Assembly: GCF_016745275.1 (NCBI RefSeq)
Contig: NZ_JADOEP010000003.1
Span: 168,732-232,731, forward strand
DNA: 64,000 nucleotides
Direction of reading: 5' to 3'
DNA from: Enterococcus sp. BWB1-3
GTDB lineage: Bacteria; Bacillota; Bacilli; Lactobacillales; Enterococcaceae
In this document: one piece after another, positions 44,992 through 53,890 of the stretch
Layout of the letters: every line of letters begins with the position of its first letter
How positions within the stretch are numbered: position 1 is the first letter of the stretch
Notes under the pieces: model-generated
Told to the model about the DNA's origin: nothing
Seen by the model: only the letters and a program-made list of their open reading frames with translations
Database searches by the model: none
Translations under genes and position numbers: made by a program

Positions 44992-45913
44992 TAGTCCCAG
45001 CTTTTCCAAGTAATGCCTGATCTGCTTCTTCTAGTGAACAAATGATTGCTGTTTTCCCTTGTTTAGCAAAGTCAATTGCAGCTTCCATCTTTGGCCCCAT
45101 ACTTCCTTCTGCGAAATGTCCTGCATCAAAGTAAGCCTGCGCTTGATCTACAGAAATACTACTTAGCTTCTCTTGCTCCGGCGTACCATAATTGATATAT
45201 ACATTGCTAACATCTGTAAGCATCATAAAAATGTCTGCATCTACCTGCTCTGCTAATTTCTTTCCGGTTCTGTCTTTATCAATCACCGCTTCAACTCCGC
45301 GCAGACCTTTTTCTTTTTTAACGACCGGAATACCACCGCCGCCGCCAGCAATCACAATCGTATTTTGATTTAATAGATGAACCATTGCTTCTACACCATG
45401 AATTGCTACAGGCTTGGGAGAAGGAACTACGCGACGATAGCCGCGACCTGCATCTTCTGCCATCACCCAATTTTTTTCTTCCTCCATTGCCTTTGCTTCT
45501 ATCTCATTGTAAAAGAGACCGATTGGTTTCGTTGGTTTTGTAAAAGCCGGATCTTCTGATGACACTTCTACTTGTGTTAATAACGTTACCACATTACTTG
45601 TCAGTTCTTTTTGTTCAATTTTATTTTTAATACTCTGTTCCATTAAATAACCAATAAAGCCCTGTGACTCTGCATTACACACATCTAAAGGAAAAGGCGG
45701 AACAACTTCCTTGGCTTCTTCATTTTGACGTAAAATGTTGCCAACTTGCGGGCCATTGCCATGAGTTACTACAATTTGATGATTCAATTGTTCAATTTTT
45801 GAAATTTGATCCGCACTTAATTCAATATTTGCAATTTGCGTTTCAACCGTGGCTGGTTGATTTGGTTTTAAAATTGCATTGCCGCCTAAAGCAATCACTA
45901 CCCGCTTTGCCAT
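44978..45913 (-). CDS. arcC: Carbamate kinase of the ureide pathway
   Basis: Converts carbamoyl phosphate and ADP to ATP, ammonia and CO2; it is the energy-yielding last step of oxalurate fermentation. The 311 residues are a standard carbamate kinase: VIALGGNAIL, THGNGPQVGN, AGGGGGIPVV, VIDKDRTGKKLA, EGSMGPKMEAA. It starts inside the end of the DUF2877 gene (16-base overlap) with GAGGG upstream. Being last in the all operon, with no arginine deiminase genes near, it corresponds to E. coli AllK/YbcF in role. Confidence 0.95.
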   Translation of the reverse strand: MAKRVVIALGGNAILKPNQPATVETQIANIELSADQISKIEQLNHQIVVTHGNGPQVGNILRQNEEAKEVVPPFPLDVCNAESQGFIGYLMEQSIKNKIEQKELTSNVVTLLTQVEVSSEDPAFTKPTKPIGLFYNEIEAKAMEEEKNWVMAEDAGRGYRRVVPSPKPVAIHGVEAMVHLLNQNTIVIAGGGGGIPVVKKEKGLRGVEAVIDKDRTGKKLAEQVDADIFMMLTDVSNVYINYGTPEQEKLSSISVDQAQAYFDAGHFAEGSMGPKMEAAIDFAKQGKTAIICSLEEADQALLGKAGTRIAG

Positions 45914-46758
45914 AACGATCCCTCATTTCTATTTTGTTGAAATCTATAAATACTTCTTGCAAAGCCAGCAAGAAAATCAGCACCTGAAGTGTGTCCAGTC
46001 TTAAGAATTTCCTGAATAGCTCGATAGCTTTTTGCTTCTTCCTGACATTGACTAACTGCTAATGGTAATTGACTAAATGATCCTTGCAAAGCATTTTTTA
46101 AATAATGAAGGCTGACATCCGTCGTTAAATCAGGGACTGTTTCAAGCTTATGCTGTAAATACCTAACTAAGCGCTGATCTTCAGCCTTCATAAGCAAGCG
46201 AGCCAAGAAATGTCCGACTAGCATGTCATCTCCTGAAGGCGTCAAACCAAGCCCTCTTCCTAATAGAAAGTTCAGCCCTATTTGCTGCTGTGAAAATGAA
46301 TCCTGACACACTTGATCTATCGCCTGACAAAATTGATGCTGACTGGATAATGCTGCATTGACCTTTTCTTGATAACCAGTTTCTTTATTCACCTTTGAAA
46401 TCAACAAAAAAAATAGCTTTGGATCAAAGGTCGCTGACTGGGCTGCCCATTTCGTGGAGTAGCTTTGAGCAGATTGGAAGGATAGCTGATGCTGCGGAAA
46501 AATAATCAGCCGCTGCTGTATCAAAAACGGCATTTCTGGCCAGATTTCATTTTTCAAGATCAAAAAGTCTTTCTCTGCTACTTTGATACCTTTAGGAATT
46601 TTTGTTTCCTGTGCAGTAATCGTCACTAAATATTTTTTCTGCTGATCCTGGATATTGAAGCTTTTTTGAAAAATGCTATGAATATACCAGTATCCTTTCA
46701 TCAACTGTGAGTCAAAAAGTACCTGATCCACCCATTCAGCTGCCAGCATTCCTTTCAT
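45898..46758 (-). CDS. allH: DUF2877 protein (YlbF/AllH-like), oxamate carbamoyltransferase component
   Basis: A 286-residue DUF2877 protein, the YlbF-like member of the fdrA cluster. The conserved C-terminal region LGRGLGLTPSGDDMLVGHFLA and HTSGADFLAGFARSIYRF is diagnostic. In E. coli, FdrA with YlbE and YlbF is reported to form the oxamate carbamoyltransferase. Met4 (46749) is better spaced from AAGGG than Met1, so the true protein may be three residues shorter. It overlaps arcC. Confidence 0.85.
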   Translation of the reverse strand: MKGMLAAEWVDQVLFDSQLMKGYWYIHSIFQKSFNIQDQQKKYLVTITAQETKIPKGIKVAEKDFLILKNEIWPEMPFLIQQRLIIFPQHQLSFQSAQSYSTKWAAQSATFDPKLFFLLISKVNKETGYQEKVNAALSSQHQFCQAIDQVCQDSFSQQQIGLNFLLGRGLGLTPSGDDMLVGHFLARLLMKAEDQRLVRYLQHKLETVPDLTTDVSLHYLKNALQGSFSQLPLAVSQCQEEAKSYRAIQEILKTGHTSGADFLAGFARSIYRFQQNRNEGSLWQSG

Positions 46759-46788
46759 TCCCTTCTCGTTTGCAAGAAAATTTTATTC

Positions 46789-48054
46789 TTACTCTTCCTT
46801 AAATCCTAATTTTTTTGCATAAGCTAAGACTGCTTTCTCAAAACAATCTATTGGTGGTGTTACTGTACCCGCACCAATTTGTCCAAGTCCTGCCTGCTTG
46901 TTCGCAATCCCTGTATTAATGACAGGCAGAATACCCGTTTCAACAACTTTGCGAGCATCAATACCCAGACATATTCCCTGAAAATCCCAAGTTGGTACTG
47001 AGAAATTAGGATTCGTATCAATACAAATTTCCAACATCTCATTACTTGTTTTTAATGCATCCTGAAAGCCGCCAGAGCCTACAAACCGTGTAACTGCTGG
47101 AGCCGCAATCATTGCCATTCCTCCAACACCGAACGTTTCAGTAATTGCACTATCTCCCATATCCGGAGAAGCATCTTCTTCACTAAACCCTACAAAATAT
47201 AACCCTTTTGGTGTGTTAACCGGTCCGGTAAACCATTCATCCCCCATTCCAGAGATACGAATGCCAAATTCATGACCATTACGACACATAGCTGTAACAA
47301 CTGTTCCTTCTTCAATTGTTCGAGCGCCATCCAGCACAGCCTTTGCAGAAGCCATCATAATATTCAGGAAAAACTGATCTGTATCTGCCAAGAACTGAAT
47401 AACCTCTTGTTTTTGATTTTCAAACGCATCCAGCCCTGCAATAATTGGAGCCATTTCCTTTAAGAAAGCTAAAGAAGCTGCAATATTCCGTTGATGGAAT
47501 TCATCGCCCATAGCAATTGCTTTTGCAACAATGACATTCATATTGAATCCCTCTGGTTTCATGTGCAGTGCAGCACTTAAAACAGGTGCTAATGTATCTT
47601 TCATCCAGTGAAGACGGTCAATAACCTCTTGTGAATAGGCGCCAAAACGTAAAACAGCACCAATTCCTTCATTCATAGTACAAAAAGCACGATTCCCATC
47701 TGTCTTATTTTCCACGACTAAAACCGGCATATGCGCCGAGGTAATTCCTCCCATCGGTCCAACAGCTTGAACATGATGACAAGGAATAAGCTTAACTTCA
47801 CCTGTCTCTAATAATTGACGAACCTCTGCCTCTGTTTCACCCCAGCCTTCAAAAAGACCGGCTCCCACACAAGCTCCTTGTATTGGATCAACCATTTGAT
47901 CATACCTAATAGGTGGACCAGCGTGTAAAAGAACTTTGCCTTCTGATAGCTCTGGAATCACACTTTCTGCTGGAACAACATCCATTAGAAATGGCGACCC
48001 AGCAACAATTTTTGCAATAACAGCTTGATTTGCTTCTTCAATTGTTTGATACAC
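46789..48054 (-). CDS. allG: DUF1116 protein (YlbE/AllG-like), oxamate carbamoyltransferase component
   Basis: A 421-residue DUF1116 protein. Conserved features include LLHAGPPIRYDQMVDPIQGA, VQAVGPMGGITSAHMPV, GHEFGIRISGMGDEWFTGP and DMGDSAITETFGVGG. It has no signal or membrane segments, so it is a cytosolic partner of FdrA. GTG start at 48054, with AGGAGG eight bases upstream, 12 bases after fdrA. Confidence 0.87.
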   Translation of the reverse strand: MYQTIEEANQAVIAKIVAGSPFLMDVVPAESVIPELSEGKVLLHAGPPIRYDQMVDPIQGACVGAGLFEGWGETEAEVRQLLETGEVKLIPCHHVQAVGPMGGITSAHMPVLVVENKTDGNRAFCTMNEGIGAVLRFGAYSQEVIDRLHWMKDTLAPVLSAALHMKPEGFNMNVIVAKAIAMGDEFHQRNIAASLAFLKEMAPIIAGLDAFENQKQEVIQFLADTDQFFLNIMMASAKAVLDGARTIEEGTVVTAMCRNGHEFGIRISGMGDEWFTGPVNTPKGLYFVGFSEEDASPDMGDSAITETFGVGGMAMIAAPAVTRFVGSGGFQDALKTSNEMLEICIDTNPNFSVPTWDFQGICLGIDARKVVETGILPVINTGIANKQAGLGQIGAGTVTPPIDCFEKAVLAYAKKLGFKEE

Positions 48055-48066
48055 GATAATTTCCTC

Positions 48067-49821
48067 CTACTCTTTCAATGAAGCTTGGGCTAAGAAGCGC
48101 AGTGCTTTTTGCAATGTCACATTGCCGCCCGCAACAGGCTGCCAGTCATATTGAATTACACTGCCGTGATGTTCACGGATTGCTTCTGCAAAACTGCGCA
48201 AGCCTACATTGATAAATGCCTGATTTTTCAGCAATTGCACAACTGCCTCGGAAGGTTGCGGCAAAGCTTCGGTTGGTTGTGATTTTGGTAATAATTTACG
48301 AGTGATGTTTGGCAGAGGATGCCCTAATAATACAAGAGCTTTTTTAACTGCTTGTGCATTGCTCTGGCAAAGCGTTACACCTGCCTCAGTTAAAATTGCA
48401 GCCTGCTTATTGATATCTTGCGGGTCAAGGTCTGTACCAACAATTGTTCCAATAATTGCCAATGATCGGTCAGCCAAAGCTGCATTCGCTTTCAATTCCT
48501 TAATTGTTGGTGCCAGCTCACTCGCCATATCTGCATGTGAACCATAGCCTAATACGATATCCAATAAAATGACTGCTGTTGCAGGATCTGCTGCTGCCTG
48601 TTGCAGCATCTCTTTTCGTTTGCTTGGATCAATCATCGGATGGGGCTTTCCTTGTGTATAAATATCATCACCAAGATCAATAATTTCATGCCCTTGTGCT
48701 TTCAAAATATACCCATCCTCATGTGGTGCATCCTCTGATAGCTGCAAGCCTGCTTTTACAAGCATTGCCGCTTCATAAGCTAACGTTCCGCCTGAGTAAT
48801 AAGCTTTGATCTTTTGCTGCTTCGGACTAAAAATAGTTTTTGACTGATCAATCATTTCATCAATCGGTGTCACTGCTTCTTCATGTAAAAGTTGAACAGC
48901 AATTTGTGCTGCTTCTTCTAATGTATAAGCACGGTACAAGCCAACTTCATGATCTGTTGGTTTTTCTCCAAGAAAGATTGTAACTGCCGGTTTTGTTCCT
49001 TTTCGTAAAAGATCAAGAACTTCATCACGAACTTGCGGAGCAGGTGGCTTTGAAATGACAACAATCACCTTTGTTTCTGGATCATTTTCCAATGCAATAA
49101 TGCTATCTTTGACTGTGATTCCTCCTACTGCTTCACTTAAATCACGTCCACCAGTACCAAGTGCTTGTGTTACGCCCGCTCCTAATTTATGGATAATTGT
49201 TGTTACCTCTTGGATACCTGTACCCGAAGCACCCACAATACCAATACTTCCTTTACGCACTGCATTTGTGAAAGCAACTGGGATGCCATTGATAATACCT
49301 GTGCCGCAGTCAGGTCCCATTAATAAAAGCCCTTTATCATGAGCCATTTTCTTCAAACGTACCTCGTCTTCTATTGATACATTGTCGCTAAAACAAAAAA
49401 CATGTTTCCCTGCTTCTAAAGCTGTTTCGATTTCCGGAGCAGCCAAGGTTCCGGGAATAGATAAAACTGCTGTTGCTGCTGCTTCGCCTGCTTCCAACGC
49501 CTTCTCCCATGTTTTGACTGTTTGAGGTCCTTCTTCCCCACTGCTTTTCCCTTGATCAGCTATAAAATCAGCTACTTCTTTTAAAACAATATCAATGAGG
49601 TCTTTATCTTCAATATCTAATACAAGAACCATATCATTTGAAGTAGCAGCTGCCATTTCATCCGTATAAATACCACCTGTTTTAAAAATATCCTTGTTGG
49701 CAGGAGTACCCATCATAACAGAGGCATTGCTTACACCGTCCACTGTAAGTAAACGGTTGGTCAATAGCATTAGGACAATAGAATCCTGATAATTATTTTT
49801 TTGGATAATCGTGTATAACAT
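48067..49821 (-). CDS. fdrA: FdrA-like acyl-CoA synthetase-fold protein, oxamate carbamoyltransferase component
   Basis: A 584-residue protein with the fold of succinyl-CoA synthetase alpha and beta parts. The CoA-binding-like domain has GIVGASGTGIQEVTT and a GPDCGTGIINGIPVAF stretch; the C-terminal ligase-like domain has GGTLAYEAAMLV and DIVLGYGSHADMA. In the E. coli pathway the FdrA complex converts oxalurate plus phosphate to oxamate and carbamoyl phosphate. The start at 49821 (MLYTIIQKNNY) has GAGGAAACC upstream; the longer frame starts inside the end of allD. Confidence 0.9.
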   Translation of the reverse strand: MLYTIIQKNNYQDSIVLMLLTNRLLTVDGVSNASVMMGTPANKDIFKTGGIYTDEMAAATSNDMVLVLDIEDKDLIDIVLKEVADFIADQGKSSGEEGPQTVKTWEKALEAGEAAATAVLSIPGTLAAPEIETALEAGKHVFCFSDNVSIEDEVRLKKMAHDKGLLLMGPDCGTGIINGIPVAFTNAVRKGSIGIVGASGTGIQEVTTIIHKLGAGVTQALGTGGRDLSEAVGGITVKDSIIALENDPETKVIVVISKPPAPQVRDEVLDLLRKGTKPAVTIFLGEKPTDHEVGLYRAYTLEEAAQIAVQLLHEEAVTPIDEMIDQSKTIFSPKQQKIKAYYSGGTLAYEAAMLVKAGLQLSEDAPHEDGYILKAQGHEIIDLGDDIYTQGKPHPMIDPSKRKEMLQQAAADPATAVILLDIVLGYGSHADMASELAPTIKELKANAALADRSLAIIGTIVGTDLDPQDINKQAAILTEAGVTLCQSNAQAVKKALVLLGHPLPNITRKLLPKSQPTEALPQPSEAVVQLLKNQAFINVGLRSFAEAIREHHGSVIQYDWQPVAGGNVTLQKALRFLAQASLKE

Positions 49822-49829
49822 TGGTTTCC

Positions 49830-50906
49830 TCACTTTCCTGTTCCAGATTGAGCAAATGCATCCGCCCCAGAATATTGATCAAAATGAACAGTATCACTTA
49901 ATAAATAAGCATAGATATTTTTTTCAATCGGGATGCCTTTTTTCATATATTTTTCATAATTTAGTTGATTGATTTCTCCTGGATAATACACTTGTTGAAA
50001 CCCTTCAGCAGGAGGAATCTCATGTAATTCAGTAACCATTGTTTCAATTGATTCTTTAAATTGCTCCAAATCAGTAAAGCGCTGCGGATCAATTAAAAGA
50101 ATAAACTGTCCTAAATCCCGCCCTTTGGTTAAATCATTGTACATTGAGGAAACATGTTTCCCAAATGGCAATCCCAAAAGCATTCCCGACAAAATATCCG
50201 CCATCATCATAAGACCAAAGCCTTTAGGTCCTGAGATTGGTAACAAGCCATGAACATGATGAGGGTTTGTCGTCGGTTTCCCTGAAGCATCAACCGCCCA
50301 ATTATCTGGAATGTTTTTATTTTTTGAACGAGCATCTAAAATTTTCCCCCACGCTTGTACTGTTGTCGCCATATCAAAGACAAGGGGGGCTCCATTTTTA
50401 CGAGGAGCGGCAAAAGCAATGGGATTTGTTCCAAAATAATTCTCTTTACCGCCAAAAGGAACAACCATCGGATCTGATTGACACATAGACAACGCCAATA
50501 AATTTTCTTGTGCTGCCTTCCTCACGTAATAAGAAAGAGCTCCACTATGGCTAGTTTGTCGCACACCGACAGCCGCAATTCCCGATTTTTTTGCCATTTC
50601 AATAGCATAATTAGTCGCCTCCAGCACCACAACCTGCCCAACACCATTTTGCCCATGAACAATCCCGCTGCTTGGTCCTGTTTCTTCAAACGTAATTTCT
50701 GGTGTACGGTTCATCCCGCCCTTTGCAATTCGTTCTGCATAATAATCAACTCTTACTGCACCATGGGAATGAATACCACTAGCATCTGCAAAAACCAAGT
50801 GCTCCGCAACGATGTCCGCATGTTTTTCAGACAAGCCTGCTGCTGTTAGTTTTTTTTGAATCAGATGATGCAGCTCCTCTGGCTTAACAATTACTGTTTC
50901 TTCCAT
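49830..50906 (-). CDS. allD: Ureidoglycolate dehydrogenase (NAD)
   Basis: Oxidises (S)-ureidoglycolate to oxalurate. The 358-residue protein belongs to the malate/L-lactate dehydrogenase-like (LDH2) family: HSHGAVRVDYYAERI, GVRQTSHSGALSYYVRKAA (catalytic His), GTNPIAFAAPRKNG, GLLPISGPKGFGLMMMADIL. The start at 50906 has AAGGAG nine bases upstream. The frame open to 51017 overlaps allE and is rejected. Related LDH2 enzymes act on other 2-hydroxyacids, but the neighbours fix the role. Confidence 0.92.
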   Translation of the reverse strand: MEETVIVKPEELHHLIQKKLTAAGLSEKHADIVAEHLVFADASGIHSHGAVRVDYYAERIAKGGMNRTPEITFEETGPSSGIVHGQNGVGQVVVLEATNYAIEMAKKSGIAAVGVRQTSHSGALSYYVRKAAQENLLALSMCQSDPMVVPFGGKENYFGTNPIAFAAPRKNGAPLVFDMATTVQAWGKILDARSKNKNIPDNWAVDASGKPTTNPHHVHGLLPISGPKGFGLMMMADILSGMLLGLPFGKHVSSMYNDLTKGRDLGQFILLIDPQRFTDLEQFKESIETMVTELHEIPPAEGFQQVYYPGEINQLNYEKYMKKGIPIEKNIYAYLLSDTVHFDQYSGADAFAQSGTGK

Positions 50907-50922
50907 TCTGCTCTGCTCCTTC

Positions 50923-51708
50923 TTAAATCTCTGGATCTCGATTACAATCTTTTGAATAGATATAAGCCAAAGGTTCATCTCTGCCAACACCATACGCAGC
51001 TTGTTGAACGTAGGCACTCATAAAAATATAGTCGCCTTTTTCCACTGGGAACCATTCATTATCTAAGTTGTACATCCCTTTACCAGATAGTAAATAAGCA
51101 CCATGTTCCTGATAATGCGTTTCGATATAGCCATGACTGGCACCAGGTTCAAAGGAAAGTATGTGCATATTCATATCAAAACCTAAATCTTTTGGTAAAA
51201 AATCCCATAATAAAACATCTTCCATATCCTCATAATGGACAGGTGTCAAGTCAGAGAGATGTCCGACAATTTTATAGGCCTGATATCCTTCAAGCGGCTG
51301 GTAGCGTTTTTTATAAAGAAAGACTTCGGTTGCTTCTTCTTGAAGATTCCTCATAAACATTTTTTCTCCAGCTGGCAAGTAGAGATATCCGCCAGTTCCT
51401 AATTCATGAGTTTCTTTTCCATCACCAACTTCTAATTTCCCATTAATCACATACAAGAAGGTTTCAATCCCTTCCCCTCCAAAACCTTGAATATTTTCCC
51501 CTCCCTTTTTAAAAGAAACGAGATAATCTACAAAGGAAGCGCCCAGCTTCTTTGAGCCTAAAATTGAACATTCACAATTATCAAAGCCTGGAATTACATT
51601 ATTGACTAACCCGTCATGGGGTAAAATTGCATAGTTGTTTTTCTTAACAATTGCTCTGGATTGCAATAAGCCATCTAAATAACCAGTATTATTATTCCTA
51701 TAACCCAC
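50923..51708 (-). CDS. allE: (S)-Ureidoglycine aminohydrolase
   Basis: Bicupin that releases ammonia from (S)-ureidoglycine, giving (S)-ureidoglycolate. The 261 residues carry two cupin barrels. The first reads [18 protein letters not shown] with [12 protein letters not shown]; the second [20 protein letters not shown], then [18 protein letters not shown] with the metal Glu and His residues. GTG start at 51708, AGGGA six bases upstream. It lies between allC and allD in pathway order. Confidence 0.92.
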   Translation of the reverse strand: MGYRNNNTGYLDGLLQSRAIVKKNNYAILPHDGLVNNVIPGFDNCECSILGSKKLGASFVDYLVSFKKGGENIQGFGGEGIETFLYVINGKLEVGDGKETHELGTGGYLYLPAGEKMFMRNLQEEATEVFLYKKRYQPLEGYQAYKIVGHLSDLTPVHYEDMEDVLLWDFLPKDLGFDMNMHILSFEPGASHGYIETHYQEHGAYLLSGKGMYNLDNEWFPVEKGDYIFMSAYVQQAAYGVGRDEPLAYIYSKDCNRDPEI

Positions 51709-51724
51709 TATTCTTCCCTACTTT

Positions 51725-52954
51725 CTATTCTTGATAAGCTAATTCATACAAGGCAGCTGCCAGTACTTCTACACCTGCTGTCAAATCTTCAATGGTTGTT
51801 TCTTCTGCTGGATTATGACTGATACCATTGATGCTTGGGACAAAAATCATTGCCGTTGGGTAATGTGGTGCAATAATCTGGGAATCATGACCGGCTCCAC
51901 TGTGCATTACTTTGTATCGCTTACCCGATTGTTTAACTGCCGATTCAATTGCCGCAACGATTGTTTCATTCATTGGTACCGGACGTTCATCCATCCATAA
52001 ATCCATTTCAACATCTAAATGATGTTCCTGTGCAATTTTTTTAATTAAGTGCTCCGCTTCTGCAGCAAAGGAATCCAAAAGGGCGCCATCAGTATGACGG
52101 CAATCCATTGTAAATAAAACTTCTCCTGGCACAACATTGACAGTGTTAGGTTTAGGCTCCACTTTCCCAAAAGTAACGACCAGCGGATCTCCCAGTTCAA
52201 GACCTCGATCTATTACAGCTGAGCACATCTTAGCAAAGCCATATACTGCATCTCGGCGGTAGCCCATCGGCGTAGTGCCTGCATGATTCGCTTCTCCTTT
52301 CAATACAAAGGTATAGCGTTTTTGCCCAGCAATATTGTTTACAACTCCAATTTGCAAGTTTTCTTTTTCTAAGACATTTCCTTGCTCAATATGAATTTCA
52401 ACAAAGGCTTTGATATCTTGCCTAAGTGTCTTATTTGAATCACAAAAGTCGAAGCCTTGCCGTCTCATTTCTGAAACAAAGCTTATTCCATCAAAGTCAG
52501 CAATTGTTTCAACATCTTCTCGTTTTGCTTCACAAACGAAGTTTTTACTTCCCCAAAAAACTGTTGGGAAACGGCTGCCTTCTTCCTCTGCCATCGAAAT
52601 TACTTCTAGTGAGCGTAACGGGTTACCATATGTTTCCTGCAAATACTTAATTGCTAAATAAGCAGCAGCTACCCCATATTGTCCATCCAGGGTTCCACCA
52701 TTTACTACAGTGTCAATATGCGATCCTGACATAACTGTTTCTTCGGGATACATTGTTCCTTCCAGACGTCCAAAAAGATTTCCAACAGCATCAAAGTGCG
52801 TAGACAATCCTGCTGTTTGCAGTTTCTCCTGTATAAACTCCTGAGCTTGCTTCCAGGAGTCAGTATAAAGTAGTCGTGTCATACCCCCTGTCGGATCATT
52901 ACCAATTTGGGACAACGCATCAATTGTTGCAGCTACTTCTTTTTTTAAATCCAT
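51725..52954 (-). CDS. allC: Allantoate amidohydrolase
   Basis: Mn-dependent M20-family amidohydrolase that turns allantoate into (S)-ureidoglycine, ammonia and CO2. The 409 residues show the metal motifs GSHIDTVVNGGTLDGQYG, AEEEGSRFP, HIEQGNVLE and the C-terminal HSGAGHDSQIIAP, with the lid-domain GEANHAGTTPMGYRRDA. N-carbamoyl-L-amino acid hydrolases look alike, but operon context favours AllC. AAAGGAGG lies eight bases before ATG. It is the first gene of the seven-gene operon. Confidence 0.92.
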   Translation of the reverse strand: MDLKKEVAATIDALSQIGNDPTGGMTRLLYTDSWKQAQEFIQEKLQTAGLSTHFDAVGNLFGRLEGTMYPEETVMSGSHIDTVVNGGTLDGQYGVAAAYLAIKYLQETYGNPLRSLEVISMAEEEGSRFPTVFWGSKNFVCEAKREDVETIADFDGISFVSEMRRQGFDFCDSNKTLRQDIKAFVEIHIEQGNVLEKENLQIGVVNNIAGQKRYTFVLKGEANHAGTTPMGYRRDAVYGFAKMCSAVIDRGLELGDPLVVTFGKVEPKPNTVNVVPGEVLFTMDCRHTDGALLDSFAAEAEHLIKKIAQEHHLDVEMDLWMDERPVPMNETIVAAIESAVKQSGKRYKVMHSGAGHDSQIIAPHYPTAMIFVPSINGISHNPAEETTIEDLTAGVEVLAAALYELAYQE

Positions 52955-52985
52955 TATTTTTGCCTCCTTTGATTTATATTTCGAT

Positions 52986-52999
52986 TGTAAGCGTTATAC
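52986..52999. promoter_or_regulatory. cre-like site upstream of allC
   Basis: TGTAAGCGTTATAC matches the first twelve positions of TGWAANCGNTNWCA and fails at the last two. It lies about 32 bases before the allC start codon. A TGCATTTTG word (minus strand, near 53029-53037) is shared with the pucR upstream region. Confidence 0.5.
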
Positions 53000-53089
53000 G
53001 AAAACGAATCATTGTTTAGTATCCACAAAATGCATTATATTTTTGGTCAAAACGCATATGATTAAAGCTGAGAGCGAGACAGAAATAAA

Positions 53090-53480
53090 GTTCCAAACTC
53101 TCTAAATTCAATTGACTTAAAAGGAAGTCGGTTCAATTTTATCGCTTATCGCAAACAGGAAGAGAAAAATGTTTCTGCTCATGAATTTAAAGAATACCAA
53201 GTGGAATGTATAGTGAAAATCATAGTAGACCTTCATAGGAATACTACAAAGAAAGACCGGAAGAGATATTTTCAACAGCAGAAACCGGAAAATCTATAGT
53301 CGAAGAAAAAGCGACGTAGAAACAGTTTTGGGCTGTACCTGCAGCTATAATATGGGGACAGAACTATGAAACATTTCTTGTCCACTACACTAAAAGCGAC
53401 ACCCCAAGCAGCTTTAGACCATTTAGCTGTCAGTCACTGGTTTATTAAGCCATTACAAACTTCAAATTTTCTTTTTTAAG
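53090..53480 (+). mobile_element. IS1182-like transposase remnant
   Basis: In pieces of plus-strand frame one can read FIAYRKQEEKNVSAHEFKEYQVE and, after a shift, NRKIYSRRKSDVETVLGC (about 53280-53337). The last piece matches the C-terminal IYxxRKxDVExVFG element of IS1182-family DDE transposases. Stops and frame breaks make it non-functional. It bounds the ureide island on the right. Confidence 0.6.
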
Positions 53481-53722
53481 AGACTGTGTTATTTTATCAA
53501 ATGAAAATGTTGCCGAAAATAAATTTATTTTCCAATAAAAATCAAAAAAATACGTTTTATTTACTGACAAACATAAATAAAACATATTTTTTATATATAA
53601 TTATAAAAATGAAAATTGATTGCAGCTTTGACAAGATCGCCTCTCTAGATGGTTTTTGTGAAAAAATTTCAAAAACAAAAAATTTATCTTTTTTTATTGA
53701 AATTCAAGTACCTTAAAATATC

Positions 53723-53827
53723 TGCTATACTTAGTTCAGTTGAAAGATGAGCGTAGCAAAACTTCTTTCTAACTATCTCCCCTTGAAGCCAAACTTAATT
53801 CATATTAAGCTTGGCTTCTCCCTTTTT
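53723..53827 (+). ncRNA. Candidate small RNA of about 90 nt
   Basis: An extended -10 promoter, TGCTATACT (53723-53731), is followed after about 55 bases by a strong hairpin: GAAGCCAA (53785-53792) and the inner CTTAAT pair with ATTAAG and TTGGCTTC (53811-53818), then TCCCTTTTT. The expected transcript (about 53738-53827) has no open frame with a ribosome binding site. It carries a single-stranded CUCCCCUU just before the stem, the C-rich type of seed used by several Gram-positive sRNAs against ribosome binding sites. Confidence 0.45.
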
Positions 53828-53890
53828 GGTGCTTATAATTAAATATCTTCATATTATGGTCAGGCTGATTTTTCCGTTAAGCAAAAGCAG

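Noticed and set aside
44978..45913. arcC read as part of an arginine deiminase system
   Set aside because: No arcA, arcB or arcD nearby. The gene overlaps the DUF2877 gene in the ureide operon, so that role fits better.
51725..52954. allC read as N-carbamoyl-L-amino acid hydrolase
   Set aside because: Sequence alone cannot exclude it, but the adjacent allE, allD and fdrA genes make allantoate the far likelier substrate.
53486..53716. 76-residue open frame of very A/T-rich composition
   Set aside because: Low-complexity Lys/Asn/Ile/Phe content and no ribosome binding site. It looks like chance openness in A/T-rich DNA.
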